Shown: positions 42,811 to 51,826 of the stretch, piece by piece | Numbering within the stretch: position 1 is the first letter of the stretch | Layout of the letters: each line of letters begins with the position of its first letter | DNA from: Phytomonospora sp040655735 | GTDB lineage: Bacteria > Actinomycetota > Actinomycetes > Mycobacteriales > Micromonosporaceae | Assembly: GCF_040655735.1 (NCBI RefSeq) | Contig: NZ_JBFAKK010000003.1 | Location: 558,001 to 622,000 of the forward strand | Direction: 5' to 3' | DNA length: 64,000 nucleotides | The notes under the pieces: model-generated | Told to the model about the DNA's origin: nothing | Seen by the model: the letters and a program-made list of their open reading frames with translations, nothing else | Databases searched by the model: none | Translations under genes and position numbers: made by a program

Positions 42811-42828
42811 CGTTGGGACGCCAAACTA
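42811..42828. promoter_or_regulatory. ROK-type operator, site 4 (GH74 promoter)
   Basis: On the minus strand the sequence reads TAGTTTG, GCG, TCCCAACG. The arms are identical to those of site 2, with a shorter gap. It lies about 30 bases before the GH74 start and the surroundings are A/T-rich relative to the genes. Confidence 0.6.
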
Positions 42829-42855
42829 TTGACTCGACTCGCCACCCTGGAGGGC

Positions 42856-44950
42856 ATGAGACTGCGAAACTCAACCGCCGGCGCGGCGGTCGCCGCCGTG
42901 CTGGTCGCGACCGCCGCGCTGGGCCCGCCGGCCGCCGTCGCCGAACCCGTCTCGGGTGATCCGTCCGCCTCGGCCGCCTACACCTGGCGCAACGCCGAGA
43001 TCGTCGGCGGCGGCTTCGTCCCCGGGATCGTCTACAACCGCGCCGAACAGGGACTCGTCTACGCCCGCACCGACATCGGCGGCGCCTACCGCCCGAACAA
43101 CACCACGAAGCGCTGGGTGCCGCTGCTCGACTGGGTCGGCTGGGAGGACTGGGGCTGGACGGGCGTGGCGAGTCTGGCCACCGACTCGGTGGACCCCGAC
43201 CGCGTTTACGCCGCCGTCGGGACCTACACCAACGGCTGGGATCCCGACAACGGCGCGATCCTGCGCTCGGCCGACCGGGGCGCGACCTGGCAGGTCACCC
43301 GCCTGCCCTTCAAGGTCGGCGGGAACATGCCGGGCCGCGGCATGGGCGAGCGCCTGGCCGTCGATCCGCACAACAACAACGTCCTCTACTTCGGCGCGCC
43401 CAGCGGTCAGGGCCTGTGGCGCAGCACCGACAAAGGCGTCACGTTGGCGGAGGTGACCGCTCGACGAGGCGAACCACGACCTCTACCTGGCGACCAGCCA
43501 CACCGGCGGCCCCTACGACGGCGCCAAGGGTGACGTGTGGCGCTTCAACACCGTCACGGGCGTCTGGACGCAAGTCAGCCCGATCCCTTCGAGCAGCGCC
43601 GACGACTGCTTCGGCTACAGCGGCCTGACCGTCGACCGGAAGAGGCCGGGGACGCTGGTGGTGGCCACCCAGGTCTCCTGGTGGCCGGACGTGATGTTCT
43701 TCCGCAGCACCGACTCCGGCGCGACCTGGAGCCGGATCTGGGACTGGAACGGCTATCCCAACCGCACCAAGCGCTACAGCATGGACACCAGCGGCGCCCC
43801 GTGGCTGAACTGGGGCGGCGCGGGGACGGCGCCGGAGGACCAGCCGAAGCTGGGCTGGATGACCGAGTCGGTGGAGGTCGATCCCTTCGACTCCAACAAG
43901 CTCATGTACGGCACCGGGGCGACGAGCTACGGCACCGACAATCTGACCGCGTGGGACACCGGCGGCACGGTGAACATCTCGGTGCGTGCGCAGGGGCTGG
44001 AGGAGACGGCGGTCAACGACCTGGTCAGCCCGCCCGCGGGCGCTCCGCTGGTCTCGGCGCTCGGCGACATCGGCGGTTTCCGGCACGACAGCCTCACGAC
44101 CGTTCCGGCGCGGATGCACATCAGCCCGACGATCGGCTCGACGACGAGCGTCAACGGCGCGACGAGCTTCACCGCAGCCGCGACGGGCGTGCCGGCGACG
44201 GGCAACGTCCGCTTCGGCGCGGTTCCGGGGATCGCCGGCGACGTGTGGCTTGCGGGTGGCGCGGACACCGGGGCCTACGGGCTGTGGCACTCGACGAACG
44301 GCGGAACGAGCTTCACCAAGCTGTCGACGGTCGCCGAGGCCGACAGCATCGGCTTCGGGAAGGCCGCTCCGGGCAAGACCTACCCGGCCCTCTACAGCAG
44401 CGCCGCGATCGGCGGGGTGCGCGGGATCTTCCGTTCCGACGCCTCCGGCGCGACCTGGACGCGCATCAACGACGACCAGCACCAGTGGGGCTGGACGGGC
44501 GCGGCCATCACCGGCGACCCGCGCGTCTACGGGCGCGTCTACGTCAGCACCAACGGGCGAGGGATCATCTACGGCGACGACGGCGGCGGGCCCACCGATC
44601 CGGACCCCGATCCCGATCCCGACCCGGTCGGGAACTGCTCGGTCGCCTACGAGGTGACCGGTCAGTGGCAGGGCGGCTTCCAGGGCCGCGCGGTGGTCAC
44701 CAACACCGGCAACACACCGCTCGACGGCTGGAGCCTCGGCTGGTCCTTCGGTGCCGGACAGGTCGTCAGTCAGATGTGGGGCGCCGCCCACAGCCAGTCC
44801 GGGGCGTCGGTGACCGCCGTCGGTGCGTCCTGGAACGCCGTCATCGCACCGGGTACCGGGCGCGAGGTCGGCTTCATCGCCAGTTGGCAGGGGAGCAATC
44901 CCGAACCGACGGCCTTCACCCTCAACGGATCGGGCTGCTCGGTCGGCTGA
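42856..44950 (+). pseudogene. GH74 xyloglucanase with CBM2, broken by a deletion and frameshift
   Basis: The start at 42856 gives a signal peptide (MRLRNSTAGAAVAAVLVATA, cut near AVAEP) and the GH74 opening YTWRNAEIVGGGFVPGIVYN with the catalytic aspartate in VYARTDIGGAYRP. The frame continues to GLWRSTDKGVTLAEVT and is then lost; it stops at 43533. The GH74 sequence resumes in another frame at about 43459 (LDEANHDLYLATSHTGGPYD) and runs through the second catalytic aspartate (SALGDIGGFRHDSL) to a PDPDPDPDP linker and a CBM2 cellulose-binding module ending at 44950. From memory of GH74 sequences, about 75 residues of propeller between these points are missing. The enzyme would cut the xyloglucan backbone outside the cell. 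As written the gene cannot make a whole protein. Confidence 0.85.
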
Positions 44951-44970
44951 GCACGGTCCACCGGGGAACG

Positions 44971-45003
44971 GGCCGGGTCGGTCCACCATGGATGGACCCG
45001 GCC
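44971..45003. terminator. Hairpin after the GH74 gene
   Basis: GGCCGGGTC pairs with GACCCGGCC (44971-44979, 44995-45003), with further internal pairing of GTCCA and TGGAC. It lies between converging genes. Confidence 0.65.
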
Positions 45004-45010
45004 GCTCACG

Positions 45011-45448
45011 TCAGGGCAGGCGCGGCCTGCCGTCGTCGCCGATCGGCCATCCAGGGTTGTACGCGATCTCCCACAGATGCCCGTCGGGGTCGGCGAAATA
45101 GCCGGAGTAGCCGCCCCACTCGGTGTGCTCGGGCGGCTTGGTGATCGTCCCGCCGGCCTCGCCGACGGTCGCGAAGGCCTCGTCGACCTCCTTCTCGGAC
45201 CCGACGTTGACGGCGAGCGCGAGTCCCCGGAAGCCGGGCGGGCCGCCGGGGTTGTCGACGGCGGCGTCGCCCGCCAGGGCGTAGGCGCCCCACAGCGCGA
45301 GCAGGCCGCCCTCGGTGTTGAAGAAGGACACCTCCCCGGGCACCGAGGCGCTGGACAGGGGCCAGCCGAGGGCCTGGTAGAAGGCCGTGGCACGGTCGAG
45401 ATCGGCGACGCCGAGCGTCGCCAGGCTGATGCGGGCCGGTACGGACAT
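45011..45448 (-). CDS. VOC (glyoxalase/bleomycin resistance) family protein
   Basis: A 145-residue protein with two beta-alpha-beta-beta-beta modules: ISLATLGVADLDRATAFYQA and the second half GLALAVNVGSEKEVDEAFAT to YSGYFADPDGHLWEIAYNPGW. The glutamate in LWEIAYN is the usual metal ligand. ATG 45448 is used because the domain begins directly after it; GGAGG is 12 bases upstream. VOC proteins bind or modify small molecules; no specific substrate can be named. There is no sign that it belongs to the sugar regulon. Confidence 0.82.
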   Translation of the reverse strand: MSVPARISLATLGVADLDRATAFYQALGWPLSSASVPGEVSFFNTEGGLLALWGAYALAGDAAVDNPGGPPGFRGLALAVNVGSEKEVDEAFATVGEAGGTITKPPEHTEWGGYSGYFADPDGHLWEIAYNPGWPIGDDGRPRLP

Positions 45449-45666
45449 GGTCGAAAAACACCTCCGGGCCCGATCATCGCAGGGACCTGGGCCGCGGTGG
45501 GCGGTTTCCGCGGCTGCGGGCGGGCACCGGTGGACCCCCGTCGGTCCCACCGAGGCCGCCGCGGCGAAAGCTAACCGGGCCCGCGCACATGAACGCGCAC
45601 ATGCGCGCGGGGAGAAGGTCGCCCTCTGGGGGTAACGTCCGAGTCATCTACCCCGGGGGTGAGCGG

Positions 45667-47706
45667 ATGCGTTTTCGGCTGTTCGGGCCCGTCGAGGTCC
45701 GCGTCGACGGCGTCGCCGTGCCCGTCGGGGGCCGCCGTCAGCGCGCGGTGCTCGCCGCGCTGCTGCTCACGCCCGGCGAGGTGGTCTCCACCGAGCAGCT
45801 CGTCCACCGCGTGTGGGACCGTCCGCCCGGCTCGGCGGAGTCGAACGTGCGGACCTACATCGCCCGCCTGCGCAGGGTTCTCGGCGAGCGTCTGTCCACA
45901 CACGACAACGGCTACCGGATCACCGTCGCCGAGGGCGAACTCGACGCCGGGGTCTTCGCCGCGCTCGTCGAACGGGCCGAGTCGGCCTCCGGCCCTGCCG
46001 AGGCCGCCCGCCTGTACGCCGAGGCTTTAACCCACGCCCGCGACGAACCGCTCCTCGGCGTCGAGCTGGAGGCCGCGCTGCGTTCGCAGGCCCTTCGGCT
46101 GCGCGAGCGGCGGCGTCTGGCGCTGCTGGGCGAGCTGGCCGCGCGCCTGGCGTCGGGGGAGCACCACGAGGTCACCGGCCGCCTGCGCGCGCTGCTCACC
46201 GCCGAACCGGGCGCCGAGCGCCCCACCGAGCTGCTGATGCTGGCGCTGTTTCGCTCCGGCCGCCAGATCGAGGCCCTCGACGCCTACGCCGCCCTGCGCA
46301 CGCACGGCGTGCGCCCGTCGCCCGAACTGACCGCCCTGCACCGCCGCATCCTCAACCACGACCAGGCCCTGCTCGCCGAGCGTCCCGCCGTGAACGCGCA
46401 CCACGGCCTGCCCACGCCCCCGCCGGAGTTCACCGGACGGACGGGCCTGGCCGCCGCCGCGCGCGACCTCATCGCCGCCGCACCACCGCACGCCCCGGCG
46501 ATCCTGGTCTTCAGCGGCATGCCCGGCGCGGGCAAGACCGCCCTGGCCGTCCACATCGGACATCTGCTCGCCGCCGACGGTGCCGGCCGCGACGGACACC
46601 TCCACGCCGACCTCAACGGCTTCACCTCCGGAACCGCGCCCGCGGACCCGCACGCCGTCCTCGGCGCACTGCTCACCGCCCTCGGCCTGCCTGAGGGTGA
46701 CATTCCCGGCGACACCACCGCCCGCTCGGCCCTCTACCGCGAGCACACGGCCGGCCGCCGACTGCTGATCCTGCTCGACAACGCCGCCGGCGCCGCACAG
46801 GTCGTCCCGCTCATCCCCGCCGGACTGGGCACGGTCGTCCTGGTCACCAGCCGCCGCGAGCTCCTCCTCGACGGCGCCGGCAACCTCACCGTCGAGCCGC
46901 TCACCGAAAGCGAGGCGCTCGGCCTGCTCGCCCGGCTCCTCGGCGCGCAGACGGTCGAGAGCGCACCCGAGGCCGCGCTGACGATCGCGCGCCGCTGCGG
47001 CAACCTGCCACTCGCGCTGACCCTGGCCGCCGGTGGGCGTTCGGGCCGCGACCTCGCCGTACTCGCCGCCCGACTCGACCGCGAACCGCTCCCCGGTGAA
47101 CTCTCCCGCGCCTTCTCGGTGTCCTGCGCGGCCCTCGCCCCCGGCCCCCGCAGGCTCTTCCGCCTGCTCGGCTCCGCCCACTGCGAGGACGTCACCGCCC
47201 AGACCGCCGCCGCGCTCTGCGGACGCCCGCCCGAGGAAGTCGACGGCGACCTGGAGGCCCTGCTCGACGACCACCTCCTCACCCAGACACAGCCCGGCCG
47301 CTACCGCGTCCACCGTCTCCTGCGCCGCTACGCCGCGTCCCTCGCCGAGGAGACCGCCGGCGAACGCGACGAGGCCGTCACCCGCCTCTACGACTGGTAC
47401 CTGCGCCGGGCGCGGCGATTCGCGGCCGAAGCGGCACCCGCCCCCACCGCCTCCGCCTGGTTCGACGCCGAGCACCCCAACATCCTCGCCCTCGTCCGCG
47501 CCGCCGTGCGCGAAGGCAAGGACGCCCGCGCCCTCGCCGAACTCGCCCGCACCGAGGACGAGCCCGCCGCCCGCGAACCCGCGGACCCCGCCAGAGTCCG
47601 CACCGCGCAACGGCTTACCGAAGGCTGCGGCGCCCACCACACCGTCGCCGAGGCCCGGCGCGCCCAAGGAGGACGCGACACCGCCGAGGGCGAGCTCGCG
47701 CGATGA
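45667..47706 (+). CDS. AfsR/SARP-type BTAD regulator lacking the TPR domain
   Basis: ATG 45667 is the first start in line with the OmpR-like domain, giving 679 residues. Domains in order: winged helix FRLFGPVEVRVDGVAVPVGG with RAVLAALLLTPGEVVSTEQL (1-90), BTAD helical domain (about 95-240, LYAEALTHARDEPLLGVELE), then an NB-ARC/STAND ATPase with Walker A FSGMPGAGKTALAVHIG, Walker B RRLLILLDNAAG and the RNBS region VLVTSRREL. After the winged-helix end of the STAND module the protein stops in a short tail (RTAQRLTEGCGAHHTVAEAR) where AfsR-like proteins carry TPR repeats. It overlaps the next, complete BTAD gene by 4 bases. Targets are unknown. Confidence 0.85.
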   Translation: MRFRLFGPVEVRVDGVAVPVGGRRQRAVLAALLLTPGEVVSTEQLVHRVWDRPPGSAESNVRTYIARLRRVLGERLSTHDNGYRITVAEGELDAGVFAALVERAESASGPAEAARLYAEALTHARDEPLLGVELEAALRSQALRLRERRRLALLGELAARLASGEHHEVTGRLRALLTAEPGAERPTELLMLALFRSGRQIEALDAYAALRTHGVRPSPELTALHRRILNHDQALLAERPAVNAHHGLPTPPPEFTGRTGLAAAARDLIAAAPPHAPAILVFSGMPGAGKTALAVHIGHLLAADGAGRDGHLHADLNGFTSGTAPADPHAVLGALLTALGLPEGDIPGDTTARSALYREHTAGRRLLILLDNAAGAAQVVPLIPAGLGTVVLVTSRRELLLDGAGNLTVEPLTESEALGLLARLLGAQTVESAPEAALTIARRCGNLPLALTLAAGGRSGRDLAVLAARLDREPLPGELSRAFSVSCAALAPGPRRLFRLLGSAHCEDVTAQTAAALCGRPPEEVDGDLEALLDDHLLTQTQPGRYRVHRLLRRYAASLAEETAGERDEAVTRLYDWYLRRARRFAAEAAPAPTASAWFDAEHPNILALVRAAVREGKDARALAELARTEDEPAAREPADPARVRTAQRLTEGCGAHHTVAEARRAQGGRDTAEGELAR

Positions 47707-50480
47707 TGGAGTTTCGGGTCCTCGGCCCGCTGACCGTGCTCCACGACGACCGCGAACGACACCTCGGCGGTCCCCGCCAGCGAGCCGTGCTCGCCGCGCT
47801 CCTCCTGCGCGCCAACGAGTCGGTGACCGCCGAACGGCTCGTGCCGCTCGTCTGGGACGACCCGGTGCCGGCCGCCGAGTCGAACCTGCGCACCTACCTC
47901 ACCCGGCTGCGCAAGACCCTCGCCGACCCGCGGGACGGCGACTCGCGGCTCACCCGCGACGGCGACGGCTACCGCCTCACCGTCCACGACGGCGAATGCG
48001 ACCGCGACGTCTTCACCGACCTGGCCGAACACGGCGACCGCGCCTTCCACGACGGAGACCACGCCACGGCCGCCGACCGCTACCGCCGCGCCCTGGCCCT
48101 GTTCCGCGGCGAGCCCTTCGGCGGGGCCGCCGCCGAGTCGGCGCTGTCGGCGGCGGCCGTCGCCCTCACCGAACGCCACCGGACGGTTCTGGAACGCCGC
48201 ATGGAGGCCGGACTCGCCCTCGGCGAGCACCGCGAACTGCTCGGCGACCTGCGCCGGCTCGCCGAGCGCTCACCCGAGCGCGAGGCCTCGACGCGCCTGC
48301 TGATGCTCGCGCTCCACCGCGACGGCCGCCGCGAGGAGGCACTGGCCGCCTATGCGGCGCATCGGGCCCGGCTGGTCGCCGAACTCGGCGTCGAACCGGG
48401 CACCGGGCTGTCCGCGCTGCACGCCCGGATCCTCGCCGGCGACCCGTCGCTGGCCGCGCGGCCCCCGGCTTCCTCGGGACCGGTCACGTCCTTTCGGCAG
48501 CTGCCGCCCGACATCGCCGACTTCACCGGCCGCGAAGATGAACTGGCCCGCATCGCCGAGGCCGCCGGCGCCGCCGCCGACGGGCCGGCGGTGGTCTGCC
48601 TGAGCGGCATGGGCGGCGTCGGCAAGACCCGGCTCGCCGTCCGCGCGGCCTGGTCGCTGGCCGCCTCCTACCCCGACGGCCAGCTCTTCACCGATCTGCG
48701 CGGGTACGACCCCGAACTTCCCCCGGCCGACCCCGCCGCCGTCCTCGCCGGCTTCCTCGGCCTGCTCGGCGTCGGCCGCGCCGAGATCCCGCGCGGCCTC
48801 GACGCCCGGGCCCGCCTGTTCAGCGAACGCCTCGACGGCAGGCGCGTCCTGCTCGTCCTCGACAACGCCGCCGACGAGGCGGCCGTCCGGCCACTCCTGC
48901 CCACCGCCACCGGATGCCTGGTGCTGGTCACCGGGCGGCGCGAACTGGAACTCGGCGGCGTCGCCGTGCCCGTCGGCATGTTCTCGCGCGCCGAGGCCCT
49001 GTCACTGCTGGGCCGGATCCTCGGGGAGCGGCGGGTCGACGACGAGGCCGACGCCGCCGGCGAACTCGTCGGCCACTGCGGACGGCTCCCGCTCGCCGTG
49101 GCCGTCGCCGCCCACCGCCTCCGCACCCGCCGGACATGGCGGATGGCCGACCTCGTCGAAAGGCTCGGCGGCCGGGGACTCGGCGAACTCGCCGTCGGCG
49201 ACCGCTCGGTGGAGCGGGTCCTCGCCCTGTCCTACGAGGCCCTGCCGGAGCGGGAGAGGCGGGTGCTGCGCCTGGTGGGCGCGCAGCCCGTGGAGGACGC
49301 CACGGCCGCCTCGGCGGCCGCGCTGTGCGGTCTGGACGTCGCGACGGCCGGCGCGATCCTGCGCTCGCTGGCCGGTGAGCACCTGCTCGGCGAGTTCACG
49401 CCCGGCCGCTACCGTCCGCACGACCTCGTCCGGGCTCACATGGCCGCGCTGTCGGCAGCGCACGACCCGCCCGGCGAGCGCGCCGAGGCCGCCGGCCGGC
49501 TGCTCGACTGGTACTCGCGCGCCGCCTACGAGATCGCCGGGCGGATGGCGCTCTACCCCGTGCGGCTCGTCGGCCCGCTTCCCGAGACGCCCGTGCCGAT
49601 CCCGGACACGCCGACCTTCGCCGAGGGCGCGGCCTGGTTCGACGCCGAGTACGCCGACCTCTTCGGCCTCATCCGCTTCGCGGCGGCCACCGGGCGCACC
49701 CGCCACGCCGTCCAGCTGCCCTTCCTGATGCGCGTGCACTTCTCCAACCGCGCCCTCGCCGACGACTGGACGGCCGCGATGATGGTCGCCGTCGAGGCGG
49801 CGCGCGAGCTGGGCGACCTCGTCGCCGAAGGGCACGCCCACACGCTCCTCGGGCTCGTCAACTCCTCCGCCGGACGGTTGCGCGCCTCCCGCGAGCACGT
49901 CACGACGGCCCTGGCGCTGCACCGGCGGGCCGGAGAGGTCGAGGGCGAGGCGGGGGCGACGATGGCGCTCGGCCACCTCGACCGCGCCGAGGGCCGCTAC
50001 CGCGAGGCCATCGCGCATTACGAGCGCTCGCGGGAGCTGTTCGCCGGTCTCGGCGACCGGCAGTGGGAGATCGCGTCGAGCGGGGCCGCCGGCGAGGCCC
50101 TGCACCAGATGGGCCGCACCGACGAGGCGATCGAGGTGCTCAGGACCGCCGCTACCTTGCAGGGTGAGCTGGGGCAGGGCGGTGAGGCCTCGACGCTGAC
50201 GAACCTCGGTGCCGCCCTGCGCAGCGCGGGTCGCGGCGCCGAGGCCGTGCCCTACCTGGAGCGGGCGCTCGGCGTCTTCCGCGAGCGCGGGGTGCGCAGG
50301 GGAGAGGCGGAGGCGCTGACGCAGCTGGCGAAGTGCCGCGCCGACCTCGGCGACCCGCGGGAGGCGGCCGCGCACGCCCGCCGGGCGCTGGAAATCGCCC
50401 GGGGCCTGAGCGACCGGGCCCGCGAGGCCGAGGCCGCTCAGATCCTGGAGCGTCTCGGTCAGCCCACCACCCCGGCCTGA
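47703..50480 (+). CDS. AfsR-type BTAD regulator with TPR domain
   Basis: A complete 925-residue regulator: winged helix (EFRVLGPLTVLHDDRERHLG, residues 2-95), BTAD (about 100-250), STAND ATPase with Walker A LSGMGGVGKTRLAVRAAWSL and Walker B RRVLLVLDNAADEAAV, and a C-terminal TPR region from about residue 690 (DLVAEGHAHTLLGLVNSSAG, GEAGATMALGHLDRAEGRYR, GGEASTLTNLGAALRSAGRG). Such proteins activate nearby or distant operons after a signal is sensed by the STAND/TPR part. Its first codons overlap the stop of the shorter paralogue. Its last 22 bases overlap the 3' end of xylB on the other strand. Confidence 0.88.
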   Translation: MMEFRVLGPLTVLHDDRERHLGGPRQRAVLAALLLRANESVTAERLVPLVWDDPVPAAESNLRTYLTRLRKTLADPRDGDSRLTRDGDGYRLTVHDGECDRDVFTDLAEHGDRAFHDGDHATAADRYRRALALFRGEPFGGAAAESALSAAAVALTERHRTVLERRMEAGLALGEHRELLGDLRRLAERSPEREASTRLLMLALHRDGRREEALAAYAAHRARLVAELGVEPGTGLSALHARILAGDPSLAARPPASSGPVTSFRQLPPDIADFTGREDELARIAEAAGAAADGPAVVCLSGMGGVGKTRLAVRAAWSLAASYPDGQLFTDLRGYDPELPPADPAAVLAGFLGLLGVGRAEIPRGLDARARLFSERLDGRRVLLVLDNAADEAAVRPLLPTATGCLVLVTGRRELELGGVAVPVGMFSRAEALSLLGRILGERRVDDEADAAGELVGHCGRLPLAVAVAAHRLRTRRTWRMADLVERLGGRGLGELAVGDRSVERVLALSYEALPERERRVLRLVGAQPVEDATAASAAALCGLDVATAGAILRSLAGEHLLGEFTPGRYRPHDLVRAHMAALSAAHDPPGERAEAAGRLLDWYSRAAYEIAGRMALYPVRLVGPLPETPVPIPDTPTFAEGAAWFDAEYADLFGLIRFAAATGRTRHAVQLPFLMRVHFSNRALADDWTAAMMVAVEAARELGDLVAEGHAHTLLGLVNSSAGRLRASREHVTTALALHRRAGEVEGEAGATMALGHLDRAEGRYREAIAHYERSRELFAGLGDRQWEIASSGAAGEALHQMGRTDEAIEVLRTAATLQGELGQGGEASTLTNLGAALRSAGRGAEAVPYLERALGVFRERGVRRGEAEALTQLAKCRADLGDPREAAAHARRALEIARGLSDRAREAEAAQILERLGQPTTPA

Positions 50481-51826
50481 GCCGCGCGGTACCTCTCGCG
50501 CACCGACGGCACCGGCTCCGTGGGGACGTCGACGGCGTCGACCGGCCAGTCCGGCGGCTCGGCCGCCCCGCTGAGCGCCCACGCCGCCTGCCGGGCCGCG
50601 CCCAGCGCCACGTACTCCGCCGCGGTCGGCTTCGTCACCGGCGCGTCGAAGACCGTGCCCGCGATGTGCTGCACGGCGGGGGAGGCCGCCGCACCGCCGA
50701 TCAGCCGGATCCGCCGCACCGGGACGCCGAGGCCGCGCAGGGCGTCGAGGCCGTCGGCGAGACCGCAGAGCATGCCCTCGACCGCGGCGCGCGCGACGTT
50801 GCGCGGCGCCATGTTCGCCCGCGTCAGCCCCGTCAGCGTCCCGGTCGCGTCGGGCAGGTTCGGCGTCCGCTCCCCGTCGAGGTACGGCAGGAAGACGAGT
50901 CCGTCGGAGCCGGGCGGCGCGGTGAGCGCGAGCAGGGCGAGGTCGTCGAGGCGCTGGTCGAGCATGGCGGCGGTCGCGGTCAGCACCCGGGCGGCGTTGA
51001 GGGTCGCGACCAGCGGCAGGTAGCGGCCGGTGGCGTCGGCGAAACCGGCGACCGTGCCGGTGGCGTCGGCGGTCGGCAACTCCGAGACGGCGTAGACCGT
51101 GCCGGAGGTCCCGATGGAGATGACCGCGTCGCCGGGCAGCAGCCCGAGCCCCAGCGCGGCCGAGGCGTTGTCGCCGGTCCCCGCGGCGACCTTGATCCCC
51201 TCGGAGGTCTCGCCGACGACCTCGGCCGGCCCGGCGACGCGCGGCACGGTCAGTTCGCGTCCGACGGCGAGTTCGAGCAGGTCGGGGCGCCAGTCCTGAG
51301 TGGACGGCGACCAGTAGCCGGTGCCCGAGGCGTCGCCCCGGTCGGTGGTGAACGCGCCGGTCAGCCGCCAGGTGAGCCAGTCGTGGGGCAGCAGGACCGT
51401 GCGGGTCCGCTCGGCGTGCCCGGGTTCGCTGCGGGACAGCCAGCGCAGCTTGGTGACGGTGAAGCTGGCGACCGGCACCGAACCGGTCGCCTCGGCCCAC
51501 CGGTCCGGGCCGCCGAGCTCGTCGATGAGCGCTGCGGCGTCGGGCGCCGAACGGTTGTCGTTCCACAGCAGCGCCGGGCGCACCACGCGCCCGGCGCCGT
51601 CGAGGCAGACCATGCCGTGCTGCTGGGCGCCGACGGCCATGGCCTCGACGCCGTCGAGCAGCCCCCGCGACGCCGAGTGGAAGGCGCTCCACCAGACCTC
51701 CGGGTCGACCTCCGTGGCGTCGGGATGCGGCGCCGAACCCGAGCGCACCACGGCGCCGGTGGCGGCGTCACAGACGACGACCTTGGTCGACTGCGTGCCG
51801 CAGTCGATGCCCGCGACGAGCGTCAT
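50459..51826 (-). CDS. xylB: Xylulokinase
   Basis: ATG 51826 gives 455 residues and overlaps the xylA stop by 4 bases. FGGY-kinase marks are VAGIDCGTQSTKVVVCDAAT at the N-terminus, AVGAQQHGMVCLD, LLPHDWLTWRLTGAFTTDRG, the nucleotide region ISIGTSGTVYAV and the family signature YLDGERTPNLPDATGTLTGL. The substrate-site segment GAQQHGMV fits xylulokinase better than gluconate or glycerol kinases. It makes xylulose-5-phosphate, which enters the pentose phosphate pathway. It is slightly shorter than the 480-500 residues common for XylB but no motif is lost. Confidence 0.92.
   Translation of the reverse strand: MTLVAGIDCGTQSTKVVVCDAATGAVVRSGSAPHPDATEVDPEVWWSAFHSASRGLLDGVEAMAVGAQQHGMVCLDGAGRVVRPALLWNDNRSAPDAAALIDELGGPDRWAEATGSVPVASFTVTKLRWLSRSEPGHAERTRTVLLPHDWLTWRLTGAFTTDRGDASGTGYWSPSTQDWRPDLLELAVGRELTVPRVAGPAEVVGETSEGIKVAAGTGDNASAALGLGLLPGDAVISIGTSGTVYAVSELPTADATGTVAGFADATGRYLPLVATLNAARVLTATAAMLDQRLDDLALLALTAPPGSDGLVFLPYLDGERTPNLPDATGTLTGLTRANMAPRNVARAAVEGMLCGLADGLDALRGLGVPVRRIRLIGGAAASPAVQHIAGTVFDAPVTKPTAAEYVALGAARQAAWALSGAAEPPDWPVDAVDVPTEPVPSVRERYRAAQAGVVG

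Noticed and set aside
42856..43533. The N-terminal GH74 part as an independent short gene
   Set aside because: The frame ends in out-of-frame residues after GVTLAEVT, and the GH74 fold continues directly in another frame, so a broken single gene explains it better.
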